Assembly (NCBI GenBank): GCA_026119935.1
Contig: JALRMH010000037.1
Location: 310,001-374,000 of the forward strand
Source of the DNA: Endothia cerciana
Taxonomy: Eukaryota; Ascomycota; Sordariomycetes; Diaporthales; Cryphonectriaceae
Length of the DNA stretch: 64,000 nucleotides
Reading direction: 5' to 3'
Shown here piece by piece: positions 20,773 through 31,676 of this stretch. The notes below the pieces were generated by a model. That model saw nothing but the letters and a program-made list of their open reading frames with translations. It was not told where the DNA came from and searched no databases. Position 1 is the stretch's first letter, and the number at the start of each line of letters is the position of its first letter. The translations under genes and the position numbers were made by a program.

Positions 20773-22484
20773 TCACGAAAGGGCAAGGTATTCACCCGCT
20801 GCAATCTTCCCTGATCTCACGCTCTTCTCATCAATAGTCCTGATTGTGCTCTGCGAAGCCCTCGTCTTCACCGAGTATGCACCACCTGCCTTGCCCCCGT
20901 ACGGATCTGGGCTTTTCGGTTGACTATACAATGTCTCCTGATCCGGGTCCACATTCTGACAGAGCGGGTCCTGGTCCAACTGCCACACCCGCACCTTCGA
21001 TGTGTTCTGGGGGGGACCAAGGCTGTTGCGCTCGAGACAGCCAGGGCACACGTTCCAATTCGGGTATCGGGATCTGAGGTACCTGCGTGCAATCCAGTCG
21101 AATATTTTCCAGAAGGCGGAGATGAGCACGATATTGGACACCGTGACGGAAATGATCAGAGATCCTGTATCCTTCTTGCGCGGCACGGAGCAGATATATT
21201 GGACGCTGAACTGTGCCGGGGTACCTTGCAAGTCCGACGAGCCCAGTATGGAAAGGCTGCCGATGGCGTTGCTTCCACCGGCGTCGTTGATCGTGCTCTG
21301 CAAGTATTGTGTTGCGGTCTCGTTCGCAAATGCGTTGCTGCTATCGAAAGCAAGGTCCCACATGGCCGCAGAATAATAAGATTTCGCGAAAGCGTCGAGT
21401 AGTCTCGACAAGTCTCGTGGTTCACCCTGTGCTAGGGGGAAGGACGCGTCTGTGTCGTTGTCAGGGGATGAGACAAGGCTTGCGCTTTCGCCCGGGCTCA
21501 AGATCGACACGGAGAAAAAGTTGTCCGACGTGATGTCCGCGGTGCCCGAAGTCTGCAAACCTATTATGGAGTGCCGTGTCAGATGTTGAACATAACTTGG
21601 TATAGAAGCCTTCAGTTGAACGAACCTAGGGTGGTTCCGGTGTATTTAGCAGTGCTGTTCATGGCTTGAATCGTATCTATCAGCACAGTATAGCTTTGTT
21701 TCCTGTGCCCATTGCGCATTGTGAGTAATTATATCCCAGGAGGCCGCCGGGCAGGGGGGTTGGAAGGGTCTGATCATAATCTGGACAGACTGACATGAAG
21801 TTGTATACTAAATATTGGCTCAGACTGGAACGTTGCTCAAACAGAAACTCGGTCCCGCTGAACGATTGCTGCACCGTGATATTTATGCGTTTATCTGTCT
21901 CGATAGAGCAATACACCGGCCCGGTCTATGATGTATTAGCTCACCTTCCCAACCTATAAACCTTGATGGCGGCATGTTGTCCAAAGACAGACCTGGATTT
22001 GAAGCGTGGCAGAGCTTGGCTGTTGTTCAGACGTAAAGGTGACTTCCATATCGCCTATCGAGCAGTCATGCAATGTGTTGTTCATATAGGTCGTGATGCC
22101 TAGGGACTGGGTGGTAAGGCCAGTATAAATAGCGGCCTCATCTACTGTCAAGGTGGTGTTCATACTGGTGACGGTATAACTGGCCGTCTCCTGGTTCGAG
22201 GTATAGTAAGGACTGCCTATAGAGATGCCCGGAGACTGGCATGAGAACTGAGCAGTGCTGATCCATGACCAGGGTGCGTCCATGTACCAATGGTGCTCAG
22301 TCAGGGTCGAGTTCGGGTTCGTGGTGTAGAGGACTTTCTGGGTGTATCCATCCGCGGCGATGTTGATAAACGTAAACAAAATCGCTGCTACGACTGCCGT
22401 CCCGGTGAAGAGAGGTGTGAACCAGCGGAAGGGATATGGCCGCTCGAGAGGGTACCGAAACCACGATACATGATGCGGCGCCAT
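20773..22484 (-). CDS. Two-helix fungal membrane protein of unknown function, one apparent frameshift
   Basis: Exons read as complement(20773..21560, 21626..21925, 21993..22484). The first exon gives an N-terminal RYPLERPYPFRWFTP followed by a membrane helix (GTAVVAAILFTFINIA) and a glycosylation-rich ectodomain. The last exon has a second helix (SLIISVTVSNIVLISAFW), then IFDWIARRYLRSRYPNW and a Ser-rich cytosolic tail. This layout is a common, uncharacterised family in filamentous ascomycetes. Between about 21700 and 21740 the frame changes by one base: GLLGYNYSQCA lies in one frame and SYTVLIDTIQAMNSTAKYTG in another, without a possible GT-AG intron. This is either a real defect or a sequencing error; the rest is well preserved. 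It lies beside the decayed PKS/ABC region, but nothing links it to that pathway. Confidence 0.65.
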
Positions 22485-23864
22485 CGTAAATTTTTATTTC
22501 TCGGGATCTAATGAGTTGTTTTGTCGTTTAGTAGCTCTTGAAAGCGACGAATTAGGTCGAGATATAACGCCGTTCTTTGGTCGATAGGATTGTATTCATC
22601 ACCTGGAAGCTGACTGACTTAGAGTGCTGTGCATCTTTTTAAGTACGATAGCACGGTCTGGGATCGACGTCCCTCTTCCGATAGCAGGGGTTCTCGAAGC
22701 CCTCCTCACAGATAACCTCTCAACATGGCTACCTGTTTGTCTTCTATGCCATTGGTCGTGTATGCTGCTGACATGCCGCTAAAGCGCAACAAACCACGGC
22801 TCTCCGCGCTGACGGCTTGACGCTCAGCAAAAGCCGCGGCCAATCACCACGTACTCCAGGCACATTCAGCCCCCAAATATGGAGTCTACTCACAGACTTG
22901 ACTAGCCGGTCTGATTTTGGCGTGCGTCTCCGCTGAAAATCTGACCATCTCGGGCGTCGTCATCAGCCATATCTTCTCCTTCGAGCCTCATTACCCCATT
23001 CTCTCTGGCTTTTGCGTCGTCAGACCAACATGATCCCAAAGCTTGGTATGACTGCATGCACGAGCGCTGGAAGGGAAGAATAAGCAAGAAGCGCTTGCGA
23101 TATTGAGCCATGTGGCGAGTGGCAGAAGCCTCTGCGTACTTGCGGCTGAGAAATCTGCCTCGATCCAAGCCGACTTGTGTTAATGGCAAGCTAACAAATT
23201 CAGCTTAAGTCGCTTGATCAGCGGGTTTGCGACAAAGTAGGAATTTGACGACTTAATTCAGCCTGTCAGCCCACCATATAGGATCGCCGGTAAACGAGAT
23301 ACCTAAGCTTTGTCGACTAAATAATACGTTGACGGCTTTAATGCAGGTGATCTCTTGAACCTGGAGACATAACACGCTGATCTAGACTGAAAGACGCTCA
23401 GATTGCCTCAAATCGCAGCACTTCGTGCCTGATTTAGGTCTATGTCTACATATGATGTGAGACAAGCGAAACGCCTCCCCCACTTCTTTTTTGGCGTGCG
23501 TGTGTGCGTGTGTGTGTGTGGAAGAGGCGGGGGGCGGGGTTGCAAGCGTTTAGTCTTTACTACCCAACAAACGCCGGGACTGTCCACAGCTGGGGTTCAT
23601 ATTACTTGCTTCACGTTCAGGAATATTCAATAAGAGCTTCGTATTTCTATACACGTTCGTTTTGGCCGATGAACTAGAGTAAGTAGGCTACATGGTGCCT
23701 GGCATCGACGATGGAAAACGGCCGACGTTTTCACCCCGCACACCCAGCGGAGGAACCGAGCAGATCTTCAAGATATCTTTTCGACACAATCTGCACCATG
23801 ATCCAGATGCTGTTCAAAGGCTAAATTTCACATTCGTATCCGTGCCTCAATTAAGACACTCACA
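22485..23864. other. Intergenic
   Basis: About 1.4 kb with no supported gene. A GT-rich microsatellite (GTGTGCGTGTGTGTGTG) lies around 23499-23520, followed by a G-rich patch. Open frames of up to 95 codons carry no known motif. Confidence 0.5.
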
Positions 23865-24440
23865 ATGGCTACATCTGAGAACACTGCAGGCCTGATTCGA
23901 TATCTCTCGGAGGATCTCACAGCCCATAGTGTTCCAGAGGAAGTCTGGCTCCGGATAGAGGACCTGTTCCTCGACTGGCTCGCTTCAGCGCTCGCCGCCG
24001 CCGGAACGCATCCAATCTCGAGTTTTCAGGCCACAGCGAGGCAGATGGGGCCGAGTGATGGCTCAGCACAGAATTCTCACCGAGCGGGCCAGGTCAAGTC
24101 CTTACTGGGCCGCTTGGGTAAACGCCGCCTCAAGCCATACGCTAGAGCAAGACGATTTGCGTAACAGCAGCGTGATGCATCCCGCAACGTGAGAAGCACC
24201 TTAATATTCTTTAGTCCTCGCAAGCACCTGACTTACCGCATCAATATCGCAAAAGCGTAATTCTTCCCCGCTGTCTTAGCAGCGGCTCAGGATAAAGGCA
24301 AGTCTGGGTCCGATCTGCTCCTCGCCAGCATCGCCGGTTACGAGGCTAGGATCCGCATCGTGGAGTCTCTAGGGCGCTGCCACTACCGCACTTTCATACC
24401 ACAGCTACGGTCGGTACCGTGGCGGGCGTACTGACCGTCG
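23865..24440 (+). pseudogene. MmgE/PrpD family enzyme, N-terminal fragment with frameshifts
   Basis: From the ATG at 23865, about 60 residues read as the start of a MmgE/PrpD protein (VPEEVWLRIEDLFLDWLASALAAAGTHP, then ARQMGPSDG). The family includes 2-methylcitrate dehydratase and cis-aconitate decarboxylase. The frame shifts near 24068; the next frame reads ILTERARSSPYWAAWVNAAS and LEQDDLRNSSVMHPAT. After a probable short intron come VVFPAVLAAAQDKGKSGSD and LLLASIAGYEARIRIVESLG. A further shift near 24390 precedes TTATVGTVAGVLTVGK. The remaining two thirds are lost. Such enzymes occur in primary propionate metabolism and in several fungal metabolite clusters. With a P450 relic close by and PKS and ABC relics 4-8 kb away, a former cluster role is possible but unproven. 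Confidence 0.8.
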
Positions 24441-25034
24441 GAAAGACGAGAGAAAGTATTTGCAAGGAACCAGAGAAAAAACGGCAGAATTAATAGAATT
24501 TAGGCTGTACTGTAAAGGAGCAAGTTAATAATAGTATTACTAAAGTATTTTCGCCAAGTACAACACTCATTACGACTAATTTGGAAGCAAAGGCTATCCT
24601 CTTCAGAATCCTTAATGCACGCTGAATAATAGGGATCGTATTCTTTGCTCAAATAAACAAAATGAGAGAAGCACTAATTGGGACGTTGAAAATGCTATAT
24701 GGGCTTTGTATATGGCTAGCAATCTTGATAGCTATGAAGTTTACTGCGATAAGGCGCCGTGGCAGAACGGTTTAATACGTGTGACTAGGATACTTCTCGA
24801 AATAACATCTCTTCAGAGGTCTATGTTTGAATCATGGCATTGCTGCTTTTTTGTTTTCTGTGTTCATTTTCGCACCTGCGATGCGTCGCAACGTATAGCT
24901 AATATTGAAAAATCCACTGCATAACTATACTATTACAAATCTTATACCGCCAGGGCGCTTTTCATTTAAGCTAACCTTATACTTGCAAGACTTAACTACC
25001 CTTGAGTCTTTCAAAATGTGACTTCCTTTTCCTT
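24441..25034. other. Intergenic, AT-rich
   Basis: Contains a decayed tRNA-like sequence (separate entry). No supported protein gene. Confidence 0.5.
24753..24845 (+). pseudogene. Decayed type II tRNA, probably tRNA-Leu
   Basis: The 5' GGCGCCGTGGCAGAACGG and GGTTTAA look like the acceptor and D arm of a fungal tRNA-Leu or tRNA-Ser. An anticodon-arm-like GTGTGACTAGGATAC follows, then a long variable arm (ATCTCTTCAGAGGT), then a T arm that still pairs (CTATG TTTGAAT CATGG). A T-run follows at 24847. The 3' acceptor strand carries several C-to-T type mismatches and the anticodon loop has lost a base relative to AAG, so the gene looks dead. Confidence 0.5.
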
Positions 25035-25890
25035 TCATCTGCATGAACACGTCAGGTTCGTGGGGCAGACATTAGCTCGAAGCATCCTAATTGGGCTGTC
25101 GCGTATATCGCATAACACAGTGTCTGGGTTAACATGCGGGGCAAATCGGACGCGATACTTTGTCAACAGCCGTGCTGCCACGAGACGTATCTGTGTGAGA
25201 GCAAGGCCTTTGCCCACACATACCTGTCGGCCTGTTCAAAATATTGTTTATCAGCTCAAGCGGAAACTATGACCCTGACTACGCCATCGTCGTTCTAGCT
25301 GAGTGACAGGAATTGAGCTCATAAGAGAATGGACTTACATTTACCAGTTCCAAATGGATCTGATGTTCCCATTTCCAGCACCGTCCATGGCCTGCTTGGA
25401 TGGGAGATCGTAATCTCCTCAGGTCCTGCAACCGTAGCATTATATACCAGTGTAAGATATGCACTTTGTCTCTGTCCGTCGGGATCTGAATGCTATGCCT
25501 ATCCGTACAACAGTTCCGCATTGTTTGTGCAAGGAACCAAGGAATAAATGATTACGAGAATCCCGACATTGGTAGGCATGCTATAGTTTGGTTAAGGTGG
25601 CAAGATGTGGTCCTGGGAAATGCCGACGATAGATAGCAATGCTCCCAAATAGGCCAAGGAGGCGGGAGAAAAAAACACAGGCAGTGTTGTAGTAATGGTA
25701 TGAAGAAGTGACTGTGATGTGATAGTAGCCTGAAGAAGAGTTCCGAGAATGAACAAGACGAGGTGCGTCGCAACAATGTCAGGAGCTCTTAGATGCCATT
25801 CTCCCCTAATGAAGACGGCCAGATGAGCCACCACGCCCGAGGATGCCAGCAACAAGAAGATAGGAAAGAACGTCCATCGCTATGCCCAAT
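25035..25890 (-). pseudogene. Cytochrome P450 relic
   Basis: Three pieces on the minus strand occur in the right order. At 25890-25560 there is a hydrophobic N-terminus (LLLASSGVVAHLAVFIRGEW and further helices) typical of a class of fungal P450s. At about 25540-25320 there is LHKQCGTVVRIG and, in another frame, GPEEITISHPSRPW, the conserved region after the membrane anchor. At 25240-25035 there is the end of the heme-binding loop, CVGKGLALTQIRLVAARLL, then the C-terminal VRFAPHVNPDT. The central 300 residues, including the I-helix and ExxR, are absent. The enzyme would have been an ER-bound monooxygenase; with the PrpD, PKS and ABC relics it may come from one lost metabolite cluster. Confidence 0.7.
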
Positions 25891-26026
25891 GCAAATAAAC
25901 ACGCAGAATTGATTTTCGGTGCTAAGAGGAAGAAAATGAGACAGCGAACTACCCACTAAAGTATGTATGAAGTCTTTTCTGCCCCAAGGCAGCTGGGGGA
26001 TATTAGTCACAAGCATCAAGGAATTA

Positions 26027-27070
26027 AGTCAAAGGACCCACTTCTCGCCTACCCCCCCCTTTTTGCCCTCCCTGGCCAGCCACCCTAGTTTCCAACTACC
26101 CTTAATTCTCTTATATGTTTCTCCTTCAATTTCTTTCCGAATAGCTTTATTTTTTTCATAGCATCTTCACCATTATTTAATGAAGCCCTACGATAAAGCT
26201 GGTATTTCTCAGGCCATCGAGGCCGTCAGAAAAGGCCAATCAATCAGAAAGGCTTCCTTGGCTTAGGGCATTCCGAGGAGTACTCTTCGTAGTCGTCTTT
26301 CTGGATGTCAGCCACATAAAATCGCCCATAAATCGAACCAGAGGCTCTCAACAAGCCAAGAAGACAAACTAGCCCAATGGGTTGATTCAGAATGGTATTG
26401 AGTTCTGGCAAGCAGTGAGGAGGCTCCGACGACCTTCCTCACAGACCCTCCGACATTGATTTACTGTAATGATGCACTGCCAAACCCTGGTGTAATGAGC
26501 ACTGCAGTTATCCGTAGATACCAAAATACGCAAAGGGTTTATGCTAACAAGAGCGGTGTCTGGTATAGACCTTGAAGATAGGAAACACTTCTTTCTCGAT
26601 TGCAAGTGTTCACTACCTTTAGGGCCACTAGAGTAGAGTATAATCTAATACTTAGATTAATGACTAAAGAGCACTAAGAGATCTATCTTAATAATGGGAA
26701 ATATCTGTCCTTATATATCTAGCTCTTTAGTTCTAATTAGGTAATTAATCACTCCTGATTACTAGAGATCACTAGTAATTACCGAGCCCTAGTGATCACA
26801 GGTGATTAGTTTGTAGCCTTAACTCTAACCCTAACTCTGGGTTATATAATCATGCTGCTGACTGTTGGAGTCTCTGACAGCTGGTCCTTGTTGTTTATGG
26901 CTTGTTCCGTGACCTGCATGTTGGATGGGTCATAACATAAGGCCAAAGCTAAAGGAGCAGCAAAACTGCCCTTTCTCAAACCTGTCCCTTTTAATAAATG
27001 CAATATATACATATATTTTTTGTATGGCTGGCCGAAAAAGGGGGGTGGGCGAGAAGTCGGTCCTTTGACT
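26027..27070 (+). mobile_element. Short pogo-like element with both TIRs, containing an LTR
   Basis: The left end AGTCAAAGGACCCACTTCTC and the right end, whose reverse complement begins AGTCAAAGGACCGACTTCTC, form inverted repeats of about 55 bases. TA lies outside each end (26025-26026 and 27071-27072). Near the left end the start of a transposase helix-turn-helix is readable from 26180 (MKPYDKAGISQAIEAVRKG, interrupted by a stop). The element is only 1,044 bases long and a family-1 LTR fills most of the rest, so the catalytic domain has been lost. Its TIR differs from that of the 32-34 kb element, indicating a second subfamily. Confidence 0.85.
26491..26937 (+). mobile_element. LTR of family 1, second copy
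   Basis: Starts TGTAATGAGC and ends CATAACA, like the LTR at 19664-20090, with shared internal blocks such as GTTTATGCTAACAAGAGCGGTG against its counterpart. It lies inside the short pogo-like element. I could not see a clear 5-bp duplication at its edges (CCTGG on the left, TAAGG on the right), so the flanks may have mutated. It contains a chance single CCCTAA. Confidence 0.65.
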
Positions 27071-27072
27071 TA

Positions 27073-27817
27073 TATACAGCTTGGCCAAAATTGTCTCGGT
27101 GGGTCAACGACTTTCAAGTCAAGGTTTGCAGCCAATGCTTTCAGTCATCGTAGACAGCGATGTCAGCAGAATAATACCGAGGCGGAAACTTTGCTAAGGT
27201 ACATACCCATGCTTAGTACTTACATGGAGGTACTCTTTCTTCATGCAACAATGGACCAACATTGATTTTGGGTCATCCTAACCAACGCATCAGGCTCTCG
27301 TCAGTGCTACCCAAGAAAGATTACTGCAGGTCGAACGAAAGGGCCTGATACTTCGGGGGTTAAACATGATCGAGGTTGTGTTGGCCACAAGATGATGCAC
27401 GCTTTCATAAATTCAACGTCATTTCAAAATCCCTCAGGGTTTCTGTAGGGATTTCTGGAAACGGTGCAGCTGCTGCTTGTTCTTAGATCAACAACCAACA
27501 TGCGAAACAATCCGTTCATACAAGCTATACGCTAAGCTCTCGCCGATACTTATTCAGCATATCGACAAAGCTTTGCCGACGATCCTTAAGACAAGAGACG
27601 AGCTGGTCACTTTTGCAACTAGATTGTAGGAATCCTGGAGAGAGCGGGAAGTGGGCATGTCAGGGACTCCCAACAATAGCAAAAAAGCAAACCCCGCTTA
27701 GGACCAGGGGTCTGAAACGCCAGCTAAGCGCTAGCAAACTAAACCTGATTTGTCAGAGATAAAATGCTGGATTTATAGCAAGCAAGGCTATATTTTACGA
27801 CGATGTCGGGAAAAGTG
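27073..27817. other. Intergenic, degenerate repeat-like DNA
   Basis: No supported gene. The sequence is stop-rich in all frames and lies between transposon relics. Confidence 0.4.
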
Positions 27818-27990
27818 AGGAAACTGTTGATTTGAGAAGGCTGTCTAGTGCCTAGGAAACTGTTGATCAGAAGGCTGTCTAGCGCTTAGGAAGCTGTTGA
27901 AACTGTCTAGTATTGAGGAAGACTGATGAGGCTGTCTAGTGCCTAGGAAACTGTTGATCTGAAGGCTGTCTAGTGCCTAGGAAACTATTA
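27818..27990 (+). repeat. Imperfect tandem repeat, unit about 33-35 bases
   Basis: About five units built on AGGCTGTCTAGTGCCTAGGA followed by AACTGTTGATC. Shorter duplications follow directly: GATTCGAGGGCGAATT twice (28000-28050) and TATCACGAG-GTAGCAGG twice (28067-28100). The array ends shortly before the family-2 LTR. Confidence 0.8.
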
Positions 27991-28115
27991 TATAGGCTTG
28001 ATTCGAGGGCGAATTAAGAGGGCTCTAGATCTGATTCGAGGGCGAATTGTATAGAGGGGGAGATAGTTATCACGAGTAGCAGGTATCACGAGGTAGCAGG
28101 GCTAAAGGTTAGGGG

Positions 28116-28306
28116 TGTCACGACAACGGCGCTAGCGGCGCACGGGCCATTCCCCTTCAAATAGCCAGCGACTCGGCACACTAGTTCTTTCTACACTGCA
28201 AGAATCAGTCTCTGTACCAACAGACACCCAGCAGCCATCAATCAGACAGCCTGTTCTCGCTATATCATTATGACTCTGCCGGGCTTATGTGATAGGTGTT
28301 CTGACA
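28116..28306 (+). mobile_element. Solo LTR (family 2), target duplication AGGGG
   Basis: A 191-base block beginning TGTCACGACAACGG and ending TTCTGACA, with AGGGG at 28111-28115 and again at 28307-28311. Its 3' end matches the sequence at the left window edge. No internal retrotransposon region follows. Confidence 0.85.
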
Positions 28307-28479
28307 AGGGGCTAGCTAGGGCTAGCTATCTATATAAAAGGAAAGCCTACTAGTTTTAAGCTTAGGACCTTAGACTTAGACTTTAAGCGTTAGTTTTTGT
28401 ATTGCAATATAGAGCTTTTAGCCTAGGGCACTTGACAAGCTGACTTGTGTGATTCTGATCTGAAGGCTTCACTGATATA

Positions 28480-29173
28480 AATAAACGAATTTCTTTAAGA
28501 ACTATTATCTAGCTTGTCTCGACAGACTTTCTCGCTAGAATATTCAGTCTGGGTAGAAAGCTTCAGGTCTTTAGCCAGTATCTCTCGCTAAGCCACTCCT
28601 CAGCCCCCTTCTGCTTAAGAGCGTTTAACAACATACCCAGGACGAACTAAATATAAGTCCAGGGCAAGCAACAGCATCCAGCTCTACATCAAAACACTCT
28701 TTAGACTAATCGAATATCTTTTCGACACCTAGGAAGGCTAAGGACCTACAGGACTAGTTGCGCCGGTATAAAGACCTACTTCATTCATCGTCAGAGCAAC
28801 GCTTTCTCCTTAGAAAGATTACAAAAAGCTTTAAGGAGAAAGACCTACTACTTGCTAATGCCCTGAAGAGAGTTGGAGTCCTGGAGGTACAGGTGGAGGC
28901 TAGAAAACCTTAAAAAAGAAAAAAGGTGGAATTAAGTCTGAATTCGAAGTTTGCTGATATCAGGGCTATCCAGCAGACTAAGGATAAGGCTAATGAGGAT
29001 GCAGAAAGTTCTAATAAAGAGAGCGAGGTCGAATTGCCTAGGGATGAAGAGGACTGTATTATAGTTGCAGGTGGGGATGAAGAGTAAAGAAATAGAATCT
29101 ATATATATATTTTTTGTGTTGCTGGCCAGGGTGGCTAACAACAGGGGGTGGCTAACAACCCTGCCTTTTGACT
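28480..29173 (+). mobile_element. Decayed pogo-like transposon, 3' part
   Basis: Collinear with the 3' part of the full-length element: the stretch around 28500-28560 (AACTATTATCTAGCTTGTC) and a stop-filled transposase tail with the coding trace SPNSKFADIRAIQQ-type at about 28930-28985, then an acidic end. A right TIR at about 29110-29173 contains GGCCAGGGTGGCTAACAACA. Base 29173 ends GACT as in other copies, but TA is not preserved. No 5' half or left TIR is present. Confidence 0.75.
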
Positions 29174-29558
29174 GAAATAGATAAACTATATAGTACAGAC
29201 GGCAAATAATAGTAAGATACAGTGATTAGCGAGCTGCAGCGTGCAGCGCTTCATCCTGCCCGCCAGACTCAGCTGTTGGGAGAGGCGTTGACCTGTTGCT
29301 TCTCTTCTATTTATGTAATACTGCTCAAAACACACTTCCCCGCAATTATGCCGTGATACCAGAGTTATAAGCTGGAGGTAGGTCATTATACAAGGAATAC
29401 CTTGCCGTCCCAACCAATTACTCCAAGTTTCTTCCTCTTTCAACCTTATCAGCTTAACGCGAGGCACAATACTTCTAACCAGCATTCACTTCTATTCTGT
29501 CTTTTCCAACACACAGATTATAAACATATCTGCCTGGATACTCTAAGGTTCTGCCCCT
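29174..29558. other. Intergenic
   Basis: No gene is seen in the 385 bases between the transposon end and the 2EXR relic. Confidence 0.5.
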
Positions 29559-31006
29559 ATGCAGTCCAACAAAGACTATCTTGAAGCTTTTGATTTTGAC
29601 GAATTTTTGCGGCCAGAGGAAAACGGCCAACCTATTACACCTCCGGACGGCCGCGAGTTTGATATATTTAACGACAGATACTTCAACAGTTCTCCAGCTG
29701 CTGGAGGCAACAAAAGCGGCAAAGAAGATGCTTTCCCCCTCTTCTACCAGCTGTCGCTCGAGCTGCGCTTTAAAATCTGGACTATGAACTTGAAGAAACA
29801 TCGCTTTTTGCGTATCGTTGTATCGCACAAGCTAGACTCTTCCGCCTACGGCGAGCTAGATGAGGCCGAGGAGCATACTAAGTCAGGTCAAGATTGGAGC
29901 TCTAGTCAGGTCGTCTCTTGCGCTGCATACCGGTCTCAGCTGGAGTTAAATAAGAGGTACCAAGTCTATCCCCGAGCCACCCTTTTTAATACTTGTTGTG
30001 AGTCTGCTCGTGCAGCACGCGACTTCTATAGAATGCCGTTTCAGTATTCTTCCATACTACCTGGGAGAACAACTCAGCCGGGTCAGAAGAGGGTTGTGTT
30101 CCTAAATCCAGAATGGGATATTCTCGACTTTCTCTATCTCGAAATTAGCCCAAACAGCCCCAACCAGGCCCGATCTATAGTTGGGGCACTTCATATACTC
30201 AAAACAGCGGATTTTCACGGCAAAGGAGCTTTAAACCTGTCTCAACAGCAATCAAATTAGTCAACTCGTAGACTTAGAAACAACCAGATCATCAGCACCA
30301 GTTTTGCAGTCATACCGAGATACTGTAGCCAACCTGCACCTCCTCTACCGGCGGGCAACTCCTTATAAGAATTTCGCACGTCTTACGCCAGGTCCCATTC
30401 ATCGTCCCCGAACTATACCTTGGTATAATGTGTCTATGCCGACGATGGCTGAGTCTACTGTTGTAGAATTCATCGGTTCTGATCCTCGGCCAATCTCGCC
30501 CGACTTGCTGGTCCGGTGACGATCCTCGCCGGATTCCCGAATTCTGGTCTCGAATTGAGAGTAGCCTTGGTGTTCGTACTGGACAGGAGGCCGGAAGCCC
30601 TATGCAGTGCCGAGTCCTTCTAACGTCTGAGCCGTGGCATACCTATGAATTAGATGTCTATACTACAGGATGCCCTATTTCCGACCGCAGGACAGCAAAT
30701 ATTCATCTGATCAGGGAGACCAAACACGCCTGCAATGTACCTGAGAGCGTCTAGGCGATTGGGGGGTGGCGGCGTGGTGTGGAAAGGTTTACTCCAGAGA
30801 TGAACCCCCTTAGCCTACACGAGTTTGTTGATGCGCGGGTCTCCAATACGGCAGTAGGATTTTGGCTTATTGATCCAGCTCATTTGAGGCCGGCCAATGA
30901 GGATGATTCTGCGCGCTACCAAGGCAGGACGGTGATTAATATGGTAGGGCTGGACTCGAAGGTAGAGTTATGCCTGTTTGACCTCAGAGGCTCTCGGTTT
31001 CCGTGA
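29559..31006 (+). pseudogene. 2EXR-domain protein, frameshifted
   Basis: The ATG at 29559 opens 233 codons with an acidic N-terminus and then FPLFYQLSLELRFKIWTMNL, the core of the fungal 2EXR domain, followed by the usual TCCESARAARDFY region. Near 30245-30260 the frame shifts: QLVDLETTRSSAPVLQSYRD continues in another frame, with a stop at 30517. A third open piece (30779-31006) near the end has lost frame as well. The family is expanded in filamentous fungi and its function is unknown. It sits among transposon relics, so decay through neighbourhood RIP is possible. Confidence 0.7.
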
Positions 31007-31041
31007 AGCGTTTGTCGATAGCTAGTGGAGGTATCGCGATG

Positions 31042-31676
31042 CTAGACTTGATTACTCGGTCCCATCTCCACTCTCGTGTGAATAGCTGTCCGAGTGTCCG
31101 CAACTCCGGTACCTATGGGCGCTGAGACTACTCCAGCTTGGGCCTGATGATATGCATGGATGCTATGCACAAGAGGTGAAACGTACTCGAATTGACAATA
31201 GCTAGCCTCTGAACCCTCGAGATCTATGAATGGAGTACAGCCGCGGTAGCATGGTCTCCACGGGTTAAGTTCAAGTTTGTCTCGAGGATCCCATGTTATA
31301 AGTAGATGCAATTTAGAGAGCGGGTTTCTAGCTGTTCGAAGTTATTAAAAAGAGCCCGAACGTCATAGCCTATTAGGAAAATATTTCCGCCTCCATGAGT
31401 AACTACTTCTACTATAGTAAAATCTTTACTTTTTAAGATAGCAGACCAGGCGTGCGCATGTTGAGCGCGATGGGATGTTTTCTCCTTTGTAGCCCGGACC
31501 GCATTTGCTAACGTGACTAGGTCGAGGTTCTCCACTATGATTTTTCGAATCTCGGAAGGTAGAGGCAGGGGCCTTTTATATTTGCTTTGACTCCTTTTGC
31601 TAGGCTGCTGTGGGCACGGGGAATTCGAAGGGTCTGCATCGAGTCCGGTAGGAACCAATTGAATCAACGGAAACAC
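31042..31676 (-). pseudogene. F-box-like protein relic
   Basis: From 31676 the minus strand opens 126 codons with LPLPSEIRKIIVENLDLVTL followed by ANAVRAT, which resembles a fungal F-box helix motif. After a shift near 31310, LITWDPRDKLELNPWRP continues in another frame to about 31042. There is no complete product. The family call rests on a short motif. Confidence 0.4.

Noticed and set aside
26825..26840. CCCTAA telomere-like bases
   Set aside because: Only a single unit inside an LTR; no array.
27818..28105. CRISPR-like array
   Set aside because: Units are directly adjacent without spacers and the genome is fungal.
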